IMG/VR virus record: IMGVR_UViG_3300013099_000053
Coordinates: 1-33,810 of that record
Reading direction: 5' to 3' (one strand)
DNA: 33,810 nt
DNA from: a virus
Below, piece after piece: positions 17,032 to 28,200 of this stretch. Made by a program: the position numbers and the translations under genes. Position 1 is the stretch's first letter, and each line of letters opens with the position of its first letter. The notes beneath the pieces are model-generated. The model made no database searches. It was not told the DNA's origin and worked only from the letters and a program-made list of their open reading frames with translations.

Positions 17032-17295
17032 ATGGCTGATGATATGGTCACTAATAAAAGCAGGGAAAAGCTGAAAAGAACGGTAGAAGCAGAAATAACA
17101 AAATTGTTCGAGAGCGTTTTAGATTACGCTCAGGTTGCTGTGCCGACCTCTGATACTTTTAAAGTTTTAAGGTCTAAGATATTGAGGGTCGGTAATAATT
17201 GTATAAGGACTATTAAGGATAAATTAGAACATTACGATGTGGAATATACGGCTGTTGGTGAAGACATTATAGAAATTCAGCAACAAAGTAAATAA
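17032..17295 (+). CDS. Small helical protein of unknown function
   Basis: This 87-aa protein has an AAGGAGGG site. It is almost entirely helical by residue pattern (REKLKRTVEAEITKLFESVL and TFKVLRSKILRVGNNCIRTI), with charged and hydrophobic residues spaced for a coiled coil or helical hairpin. It has no signal peptide or membrane segment. I do not recognise it. It lies between the major tail gene and two chaperone-like genes, separated from the tail gene by a strong hairpin, so a minor structural or assembly role is likely. Confidence 0.5.
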   Translation: MADDMVTNKSREKLKRTVEAEITKLFESVLDYAQVAVPTSDTFKVLRSKILRVGNNCIRTIKDKLEHYDVEYTAVGEDIIEIQQQSK

Positions 17296-17314
17296 AGGTG
17301 AAGGAGATAATATT

Positions 17315-18079
17315 ATGGTGGAAGATAAAATTAACACGGAAGAAAAAGAAGAGGTATCTGAAGCAGACAGAAGGAGTTTCTTAGGTCCTGATGACACTAC
17401 TAACTACTATATAGTTGCTCCAGATGCAGGTAATATAAGGGATGCGGATTGGAATTATAGTAAATTATATACTAAATGTCTTTTGGAAGGTATAACCACC
17501 GCCGCTGAAATGATGGAGATTTTAAAAAGGCGCGGTATAATAGGTCCTGAGTTTGAGCAAAGAGCGTCGGAGTTAACCAGCGTTCTTAATGAAAAGATCG
17601 TTGCTTTAGATGGTGCTACCAACATAGAGGAAAAAAGAAATTCCGCTATAGATGTTGCAAACGCCAGAGAAGATCTGTTTCAGTGGAATCAGAGACTCAA
17701 TGGTCCTATGGCTAACACATGCGAACAGATTGCTGATGATGCTAGGTTAGAACACCTTACTAGTTGTATGATAACAAGTGAAGACGGTAGTAAGGTTTGG
17801 TCTTCTTATGAAACATTTCTGGAAGAAAAAAGTCAATCGCTTGCTTTGAAAGCTAGATTTGAAGTAATGCTTTATCTGCAGGGACTGACTTCTGATTTTT
17901 TAGAGCAGACTCCAGAAGCTGTAACTATGCGTGAAGTTGAAGCCGAACTTACAAATCGTGCAGAGGAAGCTTTGAAAGCCGCTAAAGCATTAGCAGAAGA
18001 AAGACTTGCTGACGCTGATGAAAAAGAAAAAGCTCCTAGAAAGAAGAGAACTACTGCAAAAAAGAAAACTACCAAATAG
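17315..18079 (+). CDS. Tail assembly chaperone-like protein A (paralogue of next gene)
   Basis: This 254-aa protein has an AAGGAG site. It has an acidic N-terminus (1-20), a helical middle and a C-terminal acidic coiled coil (about 205-240) ending in a lysine-rich tail (KKRTTAKKKTTK). Residues 49-90 and 147-196 align almost without gaps with 47-90 and 146-195 of the next protein: W162, Y165, E166, L169 and G190 match W161, Y164, E165, L168 and G189. Siphophages keep tail assembly chaperones (lambda gpG and gpG-T) exactly here, before the tape measure gene, so a role in binding the tape measure during tail assembly is inferred. An A-AAA-AAG sequence in phase near the end (18058-18064) is a possible -1 slippery site. 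Confidence 0.5.
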   Translation: MVEDKINTEEKEEVSEADRRSFLGPDDTTNYYIVAPDAGNIRDADWNYSKLYTKCLLEGITTAAEMMEILKRRGIIGPEFEQRASELTSVLNEKIVALDGATNIEEKRNSAIDVANAREDLFQWNQRLNGPMANTCEQIADDARLEHLTSCMITSEDGSKVWSSYETFLEEKSQSLALKARFEVMLYLQGLTSDFLEQTPEAVTMREVEAELTNRAEEALKAAKALAEERLADADEKEKAPRKKRTTAKKKTTK

Positions 18080-18085
18080 ATTATA

Positions 18086-18109
18086 GATGTGGGTATTTAT
18101 ACCCACATC
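18086..18109 (+). promoter_or_regulatory. Perfect 10-bp RNA hairpin between chaperone-like paralogues
   Basis: GATGTGGGTA (18086-18095) pairs perfectly with TACCCACATC (18100-18109) around the loop TTTA. It lies six bases after one stop and 15 bases before the next ATG, with AAAGGAA between. No U-tract follows. It may set the ratio of the two paralogues or mark an RNA processing point. It is 21 bases beyond the upstream slippery heptamer, too far for a standard frameshift stimulator. Confidence 0.5.
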
Positions 18110-18124
18110 ACAAAAGGAATATAA

Positions 18125-19135
18125 ATGAGTTTAACTGGTGAGGAAGTAGAGCGCTATCTATATAGAATTTTTGGCGGCAAATATAAAACATATATAGATG
18201 ACAAATTAATTGGGTTTCGACAACCCGATTTAGATATTCAGCTAGATTCTAATATTGTATATGATAAAACTTTAAAAGATGCTTTAGCTAATGGAATGCT
18301 TTCTTTAAAGGATCTAGAAAAGCTTATACTTGAAAAAGGTCTGTTTACTGAGGAAGACGAAGCTCAACTTAATAGATTGAAAGACCAGCTAGAAGCACAA
18401 GAGGTTTTGTTGTCGAAAGTAATAAGAGTAAAAGGTAAGCCTGAAAGAGTAAAAGGTATTATCGCTAAACTTGAGAAAGAGATACTTGAATTAAGACACA
18501 AAAAATCCTCAATGTTGTTATTGTCCGCAGAAAACAAAGCTGCTGATGATAAAGTTCTATACATCTGTTCCAAATGTTCTTATTACGACGATGGAAATTT
18601 AATTTGGAATGCCTATGAGGATGTACTCTCAGAAACTAATTTAATGTTTAAAAACGAAGTGTTACTAACTTTTTTGAGATTTTACAATGGCATAAGTAAT
18701 GAAATAATAAGGTATATATCTAGAAGTAGTTTATGGCGAATTAGGTATGTTTCTGCCTGTAAAACAGGAGATTCTTTATTCAGTGTTCCTACTTCTGACT
18801 ACACTAATGATCAATTGAATTTGGTATACTGGTCTAATTTTTATCAGAATGTTTATGATATGATGCCTGATGACAGACCATCCGATTTGGTAATCGAAGA
18901 CGACGATGCGTTAGATTCTTACATGAAGTCTTACTACGAGGAAAGGCAAAGAGAGGACGCTTCAAGAAGACAAAAACAAACGCATGGTAAACTTTCAGCT
19001 TTCGATAAAGAAGAAGTTATAATTACCAAGTCCAACGATATGTATGAAGATATGAAATATGATAAACCAAGAGAAGCACAAAGAGTCAAAGATAGAGTTG
19101 ATTTAAAGAAAAGGGCTGTGCACAGGAGCAGATAG
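18125..19135 (+). CDS. Tail assembly chaperone-like protein B (paralogue of previous gene)
   Basis: This 336-aa protein has an AAAGGAA site. The first 200 residues match the previous protein in two blocks with constant offset (TLKDALANGMLSLKDLEKLI against LYTKCLLEGITTAAEMMEIL; IWNAYEDVLSE against VWSSYETFLEE). It adds a charged coiled coil (about 75-130) and a C-terminal extension of about 135 residues rich in acidic then basic residues, ending RVDLKKRAVHRSR. C148 and C151 form a CxxC not shared in full with its paralogue. The pair recalls the short and long chaperones gpG and gpG-T, except that the long form here is a separate gene rather than a frameshift product. Function is inferred from position and paralogy. 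Confidence 0.5.
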   Translation: MSLTGEEVERYLYRIFGGKYKTYIDDKLIGFRQPDLDIQLDSNIVYDKTLKDALANGMLSLKDLEKLILEKGLFTEEDEAQLNRLKDQLEAQEVLLSKVIRVKGKPERVKGIIAKLEKEILELRHKKSSMLLLSAENKAADDKVLYICSKCSYYDDGNLIWNAYEDVLSETNLMFKNEVLLTFLRFYNGISNEIIRYISRSSLWRIRYVSACKTGDSLFSVPTSDYTNDQLNLVYWSNFYQNVYDMMPDDRPSDLVIEDDDALDSYMKSYYEERQREDASRRQKQTHGKLSAFDKEEVIITKSNDMYEDMKYDKPREAQRVKDRVDLKKRAVHRSR

Positions 19136-19174
19136 GCTAGAGTTAGGTTAAGGTGATTTATGATTCTTGATTTT

Positions 19175-19207
19175 GTATATTTATAATATACGGAGGTGCC
19201 AATCTTG
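19175..19207 (+). promoter_or_regulatory. Hairpin, ribosome-binding site and TTG start of the tape measure gene
   Basis: A 7-bp hairpin (GTATATT 19175-19181, AATATAC 19185-19191) stands directly before GGAGG (19192-19196). The best start is TTG at 19205-19207, eight bases downstream. A GTG at 19196 overlaps the last G of the ribosome-binding site and cannot use it. A rare TTG start next to a strong binding site suits a protein needed at few copies per particle. Confidence 0.7.
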
Positions 19208-22200
19208 GCAGATAAAAAAATCATAGAGATTCAGGATAAGACTACAGGTGGCTCATCCACTAGGACGTCTCGTGGTGGTACAGCCACTCCTACCGTTATG
19301 CCTGCCAGTTTTAAGCGTTTAGAAAAAACTGCCAAGGTTCTGGAAGATTCCACTAAAGATCAAAAAAAATTAATACAGGAGCAAACTAAAGCTCTAACTA
19401 CTACTGTTGAAAAGGTTTTTGATAAACAGTTTAAGGGACAAAAACGTCCTGAAGGTCTTACTGCTAAACAGTTTAAAGACGCAATGAAGCTTGCGGTAGC
19501 GGAAGCTTTAACACCGTTAATTAAGAAATTAGGAGCTACTCCTAGAGGAGCTATACAGAAAACAGGTGATCCCAAAACAGATAAACTTTTAAAGGGGATT
19601 GAGAAAAGTGTAGAAGAAGGATCTAAAGCAGGAGCAAAAGAACTTTCCAAAATAATCGGTAAAAAAACAGGTGTACAATTAGATGCTCAAGGCATAGATA
19701 AACTTTCTCGTGCTGTATCTAGCGCTGTTATGAAAGCTATACCACAAAGTACTGGTGATGCAGCCAAAGGAGCAAGTGATCTAATTAAGAGTAGTAAAGA
19801 AGGCTGGAAGGCTGTAGGTGAGCTTACTAAGAACATACAGAGTTTACGTAAAGGTGGTGTTGAGACTAAAGAAGTAGCTGCTTTATCTAGTAACATAAGC
19901 ACATTAGCTAAAGAACTAAAAAATATGGCTGCTGCTACTAGCGGGTTATTATCTTCCATTAAGAGTATGGGTGATGAAACTAAAGAGTTAAAGAAAGAAC
20001 TTACTTCTTACAGTAAAGCTATAGATACTAAACTAAAGACGGTACTAGCTGCTTCTAAAAAAGATCCAGTAAGCGCTGTTAAGACTGTCACTAGTAATAT
20101 AGCAAGCAGGCTTCCTGCTGATCCTAAATTTGATAAAATAACTAGAGCCTTAGAAGCTGTAGCTTCAAAAGTAGAAGGCGTAGAGGATTTCAAAAAGGAA
20201 TTTAAATCTGGAGTTAGAGAGATCAAAGATGCCTTTAAAGAGGTAAAAACTGTCGCAGGGCTAGATGCTAAGTCAATGGCTGCATTAGATGCGGCTGACA
20301 AATCTTTTACTGCTTTAAGTAAGGTTTTAGTTAAGACTACTACTGTAACTAAAGTTAAAGTAGATGATAAAGACGCCAAGAAGAAATTAAAGCAGTTAGA
20401 ACAAGGTACTACTATAGAAGCAGAGGTAGTAATTGACGATAAGAAAGTTGATGCTAAATTAAAAAAGTTAGAAGCCAAGGTAGAAAAATTTAAGAGTGCT
20501 TTTGCCACAATTGGCGGACCAAAAAACTTAAAACTAGAAGGTGCAGAAGGCGCCTTAGATTCTATAATGAAAATGAAAGAACTTGTTAATGATCTTGATA
20601 GTAAAGGTCTAAAGAAGTTTTCTCTACAGTTAAATTTTTTAGAGATTGCCCTTGCGGATGTGGCTGCTGCATTTCATGAAAAGCTAAGTCCTCCTAAACA
20701 AGCTTTGGATAGACTTTCATCTTCTTTAAAACGTCTTGATCTTCCTAAGATAGAGTTAGATATAACTGCTGATACTTCTGAGGCAGAAAAAAAAGTAGAG
20801 GAAGTAAAAGATAAATTAAGCAAAGATAGTATATCTATAGATGTTAAGTTTAATTTTGAAAAAGAAGCGAACAAACTACTTAAAGGTATAGAAGGTCGTA
20901 TAGCTGATATAAGTAAAACTCCTGCTGTTATGGGAGAGCCAGGTAAAGGGTTAGATACTTTAAAATCTTTACAGGGACAGAAAGTTATGATAGAGGGTTT
21001 ATCCTCCACGGCTAAAACTCTCACTACTTCTAATAAAGATAATGTAAAAGAACAACTTAAAATTATCCAAGATATATTTAAAGATTTAACCAAAATGCTA
21101 TCTTCTGGAACAATAGAAAGACCATTGCCTGTAAGTGCAGCCCCAGCTCCGGCTGCTGCTGGTGGTGGACGTCCACCCAGAGATCCTAGATCAACTGTAC
21201 AGGAACCTCCACGCCAACCTAGGAAAGCTTCCCCAGATATACGTGCTCCTAGGATGTTTGCTCCCTTCGAAGAAAAACTAATTGAACCTTCACAAGCCGG
21301 AGTCAACTACCCGACTGCAGGTCTTGCTTATGGTAAAGGAGTGCGAGAAAACATATCTAAAAATGTGTCAGAGTTGCAGAAGTCTTTAGATGATTTACAG
21401 AATTACATGGTAAAAGAGATGGAAAAAGCACTTACTGAGAGTGCTAAAGGGTGGGAAATAGTAAGAGAGAAAGGTGCTAAAAAAGCAGATTATTTTGTTC
21501 AGGCAGCCGGAACAAATCTAAAAGAATCGTCACAGTGGAAGTTTCAGATAGCTAACATAGGTAAAATGGTAGCTGCCATTACTAAACAAAGTACTATGGC
21601 TGGTGTAGATGTTATGTCTCCAGCAGAGCTTTCTGCGTCTTCTCCTAAACAGATAGTAGAAACTTATATAAAACGCAGGACTTCGGAGAAAGCAGCTTTT
21701 ACTCCTAAAGGTGTGCATGCAGAGAAAATAGGAGAATGGTTAGCTAAGACTCCTATGGAGGATGTGGGTAGTTTTGCGTTAGATAAAAGTACCGTTGATA
21801 GACTGAAAAAAATTAAAAAGACCCATAAAGGTACAGAAGCAGGAGAAAAATTAATTTCTGCTATAAGTGCTAGATTTGACAACGAAAGTGAGTTGATAGA
21901 GGTATTTAAGAAAACGTTTGCGGAAACTATGGTTAAAAGAGAAATGCTCCAAGACGTTGCAGGTGACCCAGCTTTATTAAGAAATATAGCTTTACCAGCT
22001 GCGAAATTAGGAGCATCTGGTGGAGCTTCACTGAGGACATTATCTGGAAGTAAAAGAGGTTTATCTAAATTTGCTACTTTTAAAACTGGCTATGAGGAAA
22101 TGTATGATAGGCTAAGTGCTCCTGAAGCCGGTATGCCTACTGAGTTTCTTGCTGGCACAGCTAAAAGTATTAGAACTGTTACAAAAACTAGACCTAAAAG

Positions 22201-25200
22201 TAGAGTAGAGTTAGAAAATTTTTCTGAATTGTCAAAAACAATGATGACTGCTTTAGCGGCTGTTGGTGAAGAGCAGGTAGGTTTTATTACAGAGCAGTAT
22301 AAAAAAGCTGGTGTAATGAAGGGCATAGAAAGAAAATCTGCAGGATTAGGTAATATAGAAGAATTTAGTTCTAAAATAAATGATGCTGTGAATAACTTAA
22401 AAGCAGAAGATTTTGCTGCAGGACAGTTCATAGATAAAATGCAAAAAGCCGGGGTTTCTGCTTATGACTTTGCTAAGTCTTTAGATAATGTAAAGTTTGA
22501 AAATATATATGATGTGTATAAAAAAATATTGGAGAAACCAATAAAAGGTGTTGCGGAAGCTCCTGGTTGGACTAAACCTATAAGAACCTATGAAAGAGCT
22601 ATACATCAGCTTGAACAGCTTATGCCTTTAGTTGATCCTTCCAGACCTAGAAGAGGCATGCATCAAGAAGCTGTTGTAAATGTTATTACTAGGACAAGTC
22701 CTGTATATGCTGAAGAAAAGACTTTTGATCCTCAATTTCAAAAAACCGTTATAAAAGATTTAAATGTAAGATTTAATGAACTGATAAATGAAGTTAAAGA
22801 GCTAAAAAAACTTCCTGAAGGCATAGCTGGAGAAAGGGCTAAGCAGATAGGTTTGCCTGCTGGTATGCAGGCTTTGTCTACGTTAGGTATACCAGATGCT
22901 CAAGCAGGGACTTTCATTGATTACAGAAAAGGCACGTTAGGTGCAGGTGTAGATAATGCTGCAGATAATTTTAAAGAGGGCATAGACCATTTACAGGTGT
23001 TGGGCGGTGTATCTGTAAAAATGTACAGTGATAATCTTAGGTCTTTCGCACCATTCGCAGAAGAGTTTCAACATTGGGGTAGGAATATTTCTAGTGTTAC
23101 AAACGCAATGGCTTCTTCGTCTAAAGAGATTGGTAAGCTTTCTGGTACTCCTATGGGTGGTAGAGGTACAGAATTTCCTTCTTTGAGGACCGGAAGAGAG
23201 AAAGAAGTTTTAGCCGGAGGAAGATACGGTACAAAAGGTTACGGTTTTAATGTTTTAGCTGAGTTAAGGCAGACAGCTGGTACTTTCGAGGATCAGGTTT
23301 TAATATCTGGTAAATTAGCAGATGCTCTGACTACGGCAGTTAGGACTTTAGTTCAGCCGAGTGCTGCTGGGCGTGTTACACTAGGCGAATCAGTGGTTCC
23401 AGAGGAAAGAGCAGCTATTGAGGGTATTAGAGAAGGTTTATTGAAAGATTCTAAGTCACTTCAAACGGCTGTAGGAGAGATATCCAATGTATTTCAAAAT
23501 GTTTTAGGTATACCACAAAGATATAAAGGTAGAGCAGATAAGGCTCTTGTAGATGAAGTTAAGAAGGTAATATCTATAGTTAGAAGTGAACCTGTTGAAG
23601 TTCAACAAGCAAAAATAGCTGAAGTATTCCTTAGTCATTTTGGACGTAAATTTACTACTAGATACGGTATGAAGGGTGTAGGAGTAATGGCTCCCGGAGC
23701 GGCTCCTTCAGGTGCTGGTAATATACAAGATATACTAAAATCTTATGGAGAAGCAAAAATTAAGATATTGACTCCAGAAGAAAGAGAAAAAGCTGGTCTT
23801 GGTGTTGCTGTTATGCCTAAAAGTATGGGCGAAATAGCAGGTGAAATGATAGATGACCAGATAAAGAAAATTGTTGACGAGGGCGCCAAAGGAAGCGGTA
23901 AAGAAGTAAAGGGATTAGAGACGCTTAAGAAGAGTTTAGTTACCTCTGGAAATAAATTTATGGTGGATATGTTTAAGCAGTTTAGTGCTGAAGGTATCAT
24001 ACCAGAAAAAGAAGTACAATACGAAGCAAGAGAACAAAAGATTTTATTTGATAAATTTGCTAAAGTATACAAAGAGTTATTTAGTGAGGATCTAATAAGT
24101 GATATAAAAGGTATAAATGCTCTAAAAGATACATATACTAAAAATATGGAAGGGGAGTTATATAAAGAAAAACCTATAGACATTAGAATAAGGGCAGCTG
24201 GTATTGGTGGTAGAGGATTACAGCCAGAGGTACTTGAATCTGTAGTTAGTAATATAGCTGGTACAGGTGCAGGAGGACAGACTACTGTAAAGACTGAATT
24301 AGGAAAGAAGTCTTATGAGAAACTATTAGGTACGTCTGGAAAAAGGGGTGAATTAGCAAACCTTTCCGAGGCTTTGGGATTTAAAAAAGCAGGTAAATGG
24401 GAAGGAACTGGTTTTAAAGATATATCAAAAGAATCTATACAGAAAAGTTTAGAAGAAAAATATGTAAAAGAAGATGCAAGCGAAGAAGATATAAGAAAAG
24501 CAGTAGATCAGGCTACCCGTGGCGCTTCTTTAGAAGCCGATTCACAATTTTATGTAGATATAATAGATGAGTTCGGAGAAAAGAGAAGAAGCCTCGTAGG
24601 AGAAAAATTCCTACAGATTATAGAAGAACCTCATGCATACGCAGAATGGTCTAAACAGCAAATAAGGGAAGGAAAGAAAGGTATAAAGTTAAACTTGCCT
24701 GCCTATTCTGCTTATGCTCACATATTTGGTGAAGAATCTAAATTAATAGATGAAATCAAGATGTCTGTATCAGACAGCTCTCAGGAACATTGGGAATATA
24801 TAAAAGCGTTCATGATAGGTATGGGCGAGAACGAGGAGTTAAGAAGAGCTGCTATTACGGAAGCTTTAAAAGAAGTAAAATTAGAGGACATAAGATCTTT
24901 TGATTTACACACAGGCTCCTTTAAACCCTCAGAAATAGACAAACTTACCGGTAAAGAGATTACTCCTGAGCGTTCTTTCGTAGGCACGGCTTTGGATGTC
25001 AAGAAATTTCCCGCGCCATTTAAAGTAAAAATACCTAAAACTAAACCTACCAAAGAAGAAACCAGGTTAGGTAAAGACTGGGAAGATCTTTACGTTCCAG
25101 GAGCTTTGGCTAGAGGTACTTATCCAGAGCCTTTAATTGCTGGTGAGTATGGTCCTAAAGGTGTAGCTAGAAGAATTCAAATACTAATTAATGCTGCTAA

Positions 25201-28200
25201 GAAAGCTGCTTCATTAAAAGAGCCTGGTAAAATGTCAGAGGCTTTTTCTGACGCCGATATAGGACAGTTACCTGCAAAATTAATGAATAGTTTAAAACAG
25301 GTTATGCAGACTCCTCCAGAACAAGCCACTAAGAAAGGTGTAGCAGAAGCAGAGGCTTTGTCTAACGCGCTATTAAACACAATAAAACAGTTTGAGGATT
25401 TTTACGCGGAAGATACCGGAGAAAAATATGTTTTGGCAGATGTTTATGGTGGTATTAGTCCTCTTGAGTATATAGAAAAAAGACTAATGTCTAAAGTAAA
25501 GAGAGAAGGTGTTCCTGCTGAAACTGATGTTGCTGGTCAGCAAAAACGAGCGGCGTTTGTACTTTCTGATATTTCCGAGATGCTTATTGGACCTAGTCCT
25601 CAGCAACGTGGAGAGGCTTTAACTCCAGAGAAGAAACAGAAGCTTTCTGCTAAAACCATATTCGATCAACTTAGTAAAGTAGAAAAAGCAAAGTTAGCTA
25701 TTACAGTAGATCCTGGATTACAAGAAAAAATGTTAGACCAGGCTTTAAACCAGCTAGAGAATGCTAAGCTTGCTTACTATGATACACTAGCCCAATCTGT
25801 TTTAGGAAAGACTGGTTCTATAGGCGCCACTGTATTTTCAAGAAGAATCGAAGGAGTAATGGGTAAAGCTATTACTGCTGTTGTCGATAAAAGAGAAGAG
25901 TTAGAGAACTTTAGTTCTGCTCTTAAAGGTATAGGTACACAGTTCGCAGATATAGTAGACGTCGGACAACTAAATGACGTCATTGAGAAGATAGGTGAGA
26001 TACATAGGGAACATAGAGATAAAGTTACTGAGCAACTTAAGAGAGGTTTGCCTGTTTTAAAACAGCACGAGGTAGGTATACCTAAAGGATATGCCGAAAA
26101 AATAGCTGTAACGTTCGCTAAGAAATATAAAGTTTTAGAGGATGAAAGTGGCATTCCTGATATTGTAGCAGACCCACAAAAAGCCAAAGAGAGTAGCTTG
26201 TATGATATGCTTGAGTATATTGAGAAACTTGAGTGGGCTATGAGGGAACAAGTAAAATCTGTAAGATCTACTGGCAGGCAGATGGCATCTGGTGGTAGAC
26301 CTGAAGATGCTGCTAGCTTAGTAGCAAACATTGAAGCTTCAATGGGTGAGTATAGGGACTATATAGAAAAAGAGTTAGTGCCTTATGTAGAAGCTGTGAG
26401 ATTTCCTTTTACTGGTACTTCTTCTGTACAGCCATATAAAGCTAAGCTTTTAAGGAAGCCTAAAGAAGCGAAGTATAACTTAGCAGAACATGTCATTGCT
26501 GCTCCAGGTGTTCCAGAAATGGATGTTCCTGGTTTTGAAAAGCAGATAAATGTTTTAAAGAGTGTAAGAGAAGGAGCTTTTGGACAAAGAGAAAAACTAA
26601 TGCTTACTCCAGGAGGAATGACTCCTGACCTCGAAAATAAATTTGAAAAGCTTACAAAGTTAATAAATGAATTAGATAAAGCTATTTCTGATGTCATACC
26701 GAAATATATAGCCCACCAAATGAAATTAGATTTTGATGGTGATACTTTAGATATACACTCCGCTTCATTACTAGAAGCAAGGAGAGAAATTAAAGAACAC
26801 TTCCAGAAACAGATGCATGAGTTAGGCACCAGTGCAAAAACAACTGCGTCAGTTTTAAGGGACCAATTTACCTATGGGGCTGTCCAACCTCCTACCGGAG
26901 AATTTATTTTAGCTGAAATGTCGGCAGCTTTTGAGAAGAAAGGGTTTACTCCTGAAAAAGGTCAAGAGTTTTTAAGGAAACCGTTTCTCACACAGAAGTT
27001 AGAATATTTAAAACCTGCCCAACAATTAGATATTTTATCTGGATTACCTGGAATAGCAGAGAGAGCAGAAGTATCTGATGTAGCTAAATTTGGAGAAGGA
27101 GCATCTAAACCATTTACAGCCCTAGAGAAAGTTTTAGAGACTACAGATGTTTCTTCTGACGCTATGGCCAAAGCTATTGAAGATGTAAAGATGTCTATAG
27201 AAGCAGGTAATACAACATCAGATAGTATGTTAAATGCTATTAAAGACGCCTCTACTAGGAAAGTAGCTGTCGAAGGTGTACGTAAAGGATTGTTTGAATC
27301 TAAATACGAAGATGCCATAGAAGCTCAGCTGTATAAAATACATACAGGTCAAGATGTTGAAGCCATAATGCGATTAATGCGTGTTGCTGAGACCCATACT
27401 GGTTTTGGATCTGGAGGATTAATAGGTCAATCAGGACAAGACTATAAATATGCTACTCCTGAGTTCAAGCAGCGCTGGCCAGAGGGGTTGAAGCTGTTTG
27501 GTCCTGAGGGTCCGGCTTCTGAAATGTCAGTTATATTAAATGAAATGCAACGGTTTGCCCAACAGAAGGGTATTGATGTCAAGCATGCAGGAGCAGCTCC
27601 TATTGCTCAGGATATACTTAAAGCTTTAGGTAGACAAGAGAAGGATTTAGAGCAGTTGTTTAAAAACATAGGTGTAGTGGCAGGTGTAGAAGGCACAGGT
27701 GATTTTGGTGAACTAGAAGATCTATATAAAGCTAATGCTAAAGCTATTAAAACCAGACTTGGCGAAATGACTACTCCAGAAATTAGAGGAGAACTTAAAT
27801 CTCTTTACCAGGCTAGAGGTGAATCAACTTTTGGTTTAGGTAAAATGGGTAGAGGTGAATTACAAGAGCAGGTAGTAGAGACTATAGGGTTCAAAGGGGT
27901 AATGCGCGAATTACAGCGTATAATCCAAGAAGAAGCTAAGAATGGTATTATGGCTAGTTTATCTGGTATGGAACCTAGTAGACGCGCAGGCAAGTTAAGA
28001 GGTTTTGGTTCAGAAGAAGAGTATGCTAGTGCCCAAGTACTTAAAGCCATGAAGACTGCTGAGGGTATAAATATAAGTAATCTCATAGTTAAACCACAGC
28101 AGCCTTTTTATCCTTTAAGGACTTTTGCAGCAACTCCTAAATCTGTTAAAGAGACTAGAGAGAGAAGAGGCGAGGAGTATACAGGGCGGAGTGAAAAATT

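Noticed and set aside
18058-19135. A lambda gpG-T-style frameshift fusion of the two chaperone-like genes
   Set aside because: The -1 frame stops at 18139-18141 without joining the downstream frame, and in-frame read-through of the TAG meets a TAA just before the next ATG.
19182-19187. TATAAT as a promoter for the tape measure gene
   Set aside because: No acceptable -35 lies 16-19 bases upstream, and the bases are part of a small hairpin; AT-rich chance matches are expected.
19196-19204. GTG at 19196 as the tape measure start
   Set aside because: It overlaps the last base of the GGAGG ribosome-binding site; TTG at 19205 has the correct eight-base spacing.
20674-21306. Long minus-strand open frame (210 codons) and similar ones opposite the tape measure gene
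   Set aside because: These follow from the codon bias of a long Lys/Glu/Ala-rich gene; they lack ribosome-binding sites and give Ser/Leu-rich low-complexity products.
25777-26829. Minus-strand frames of 184 and 148 codons
   Set aside because: Antisense shadows across the polymerase-like region, with no start signals or recognisable domains.
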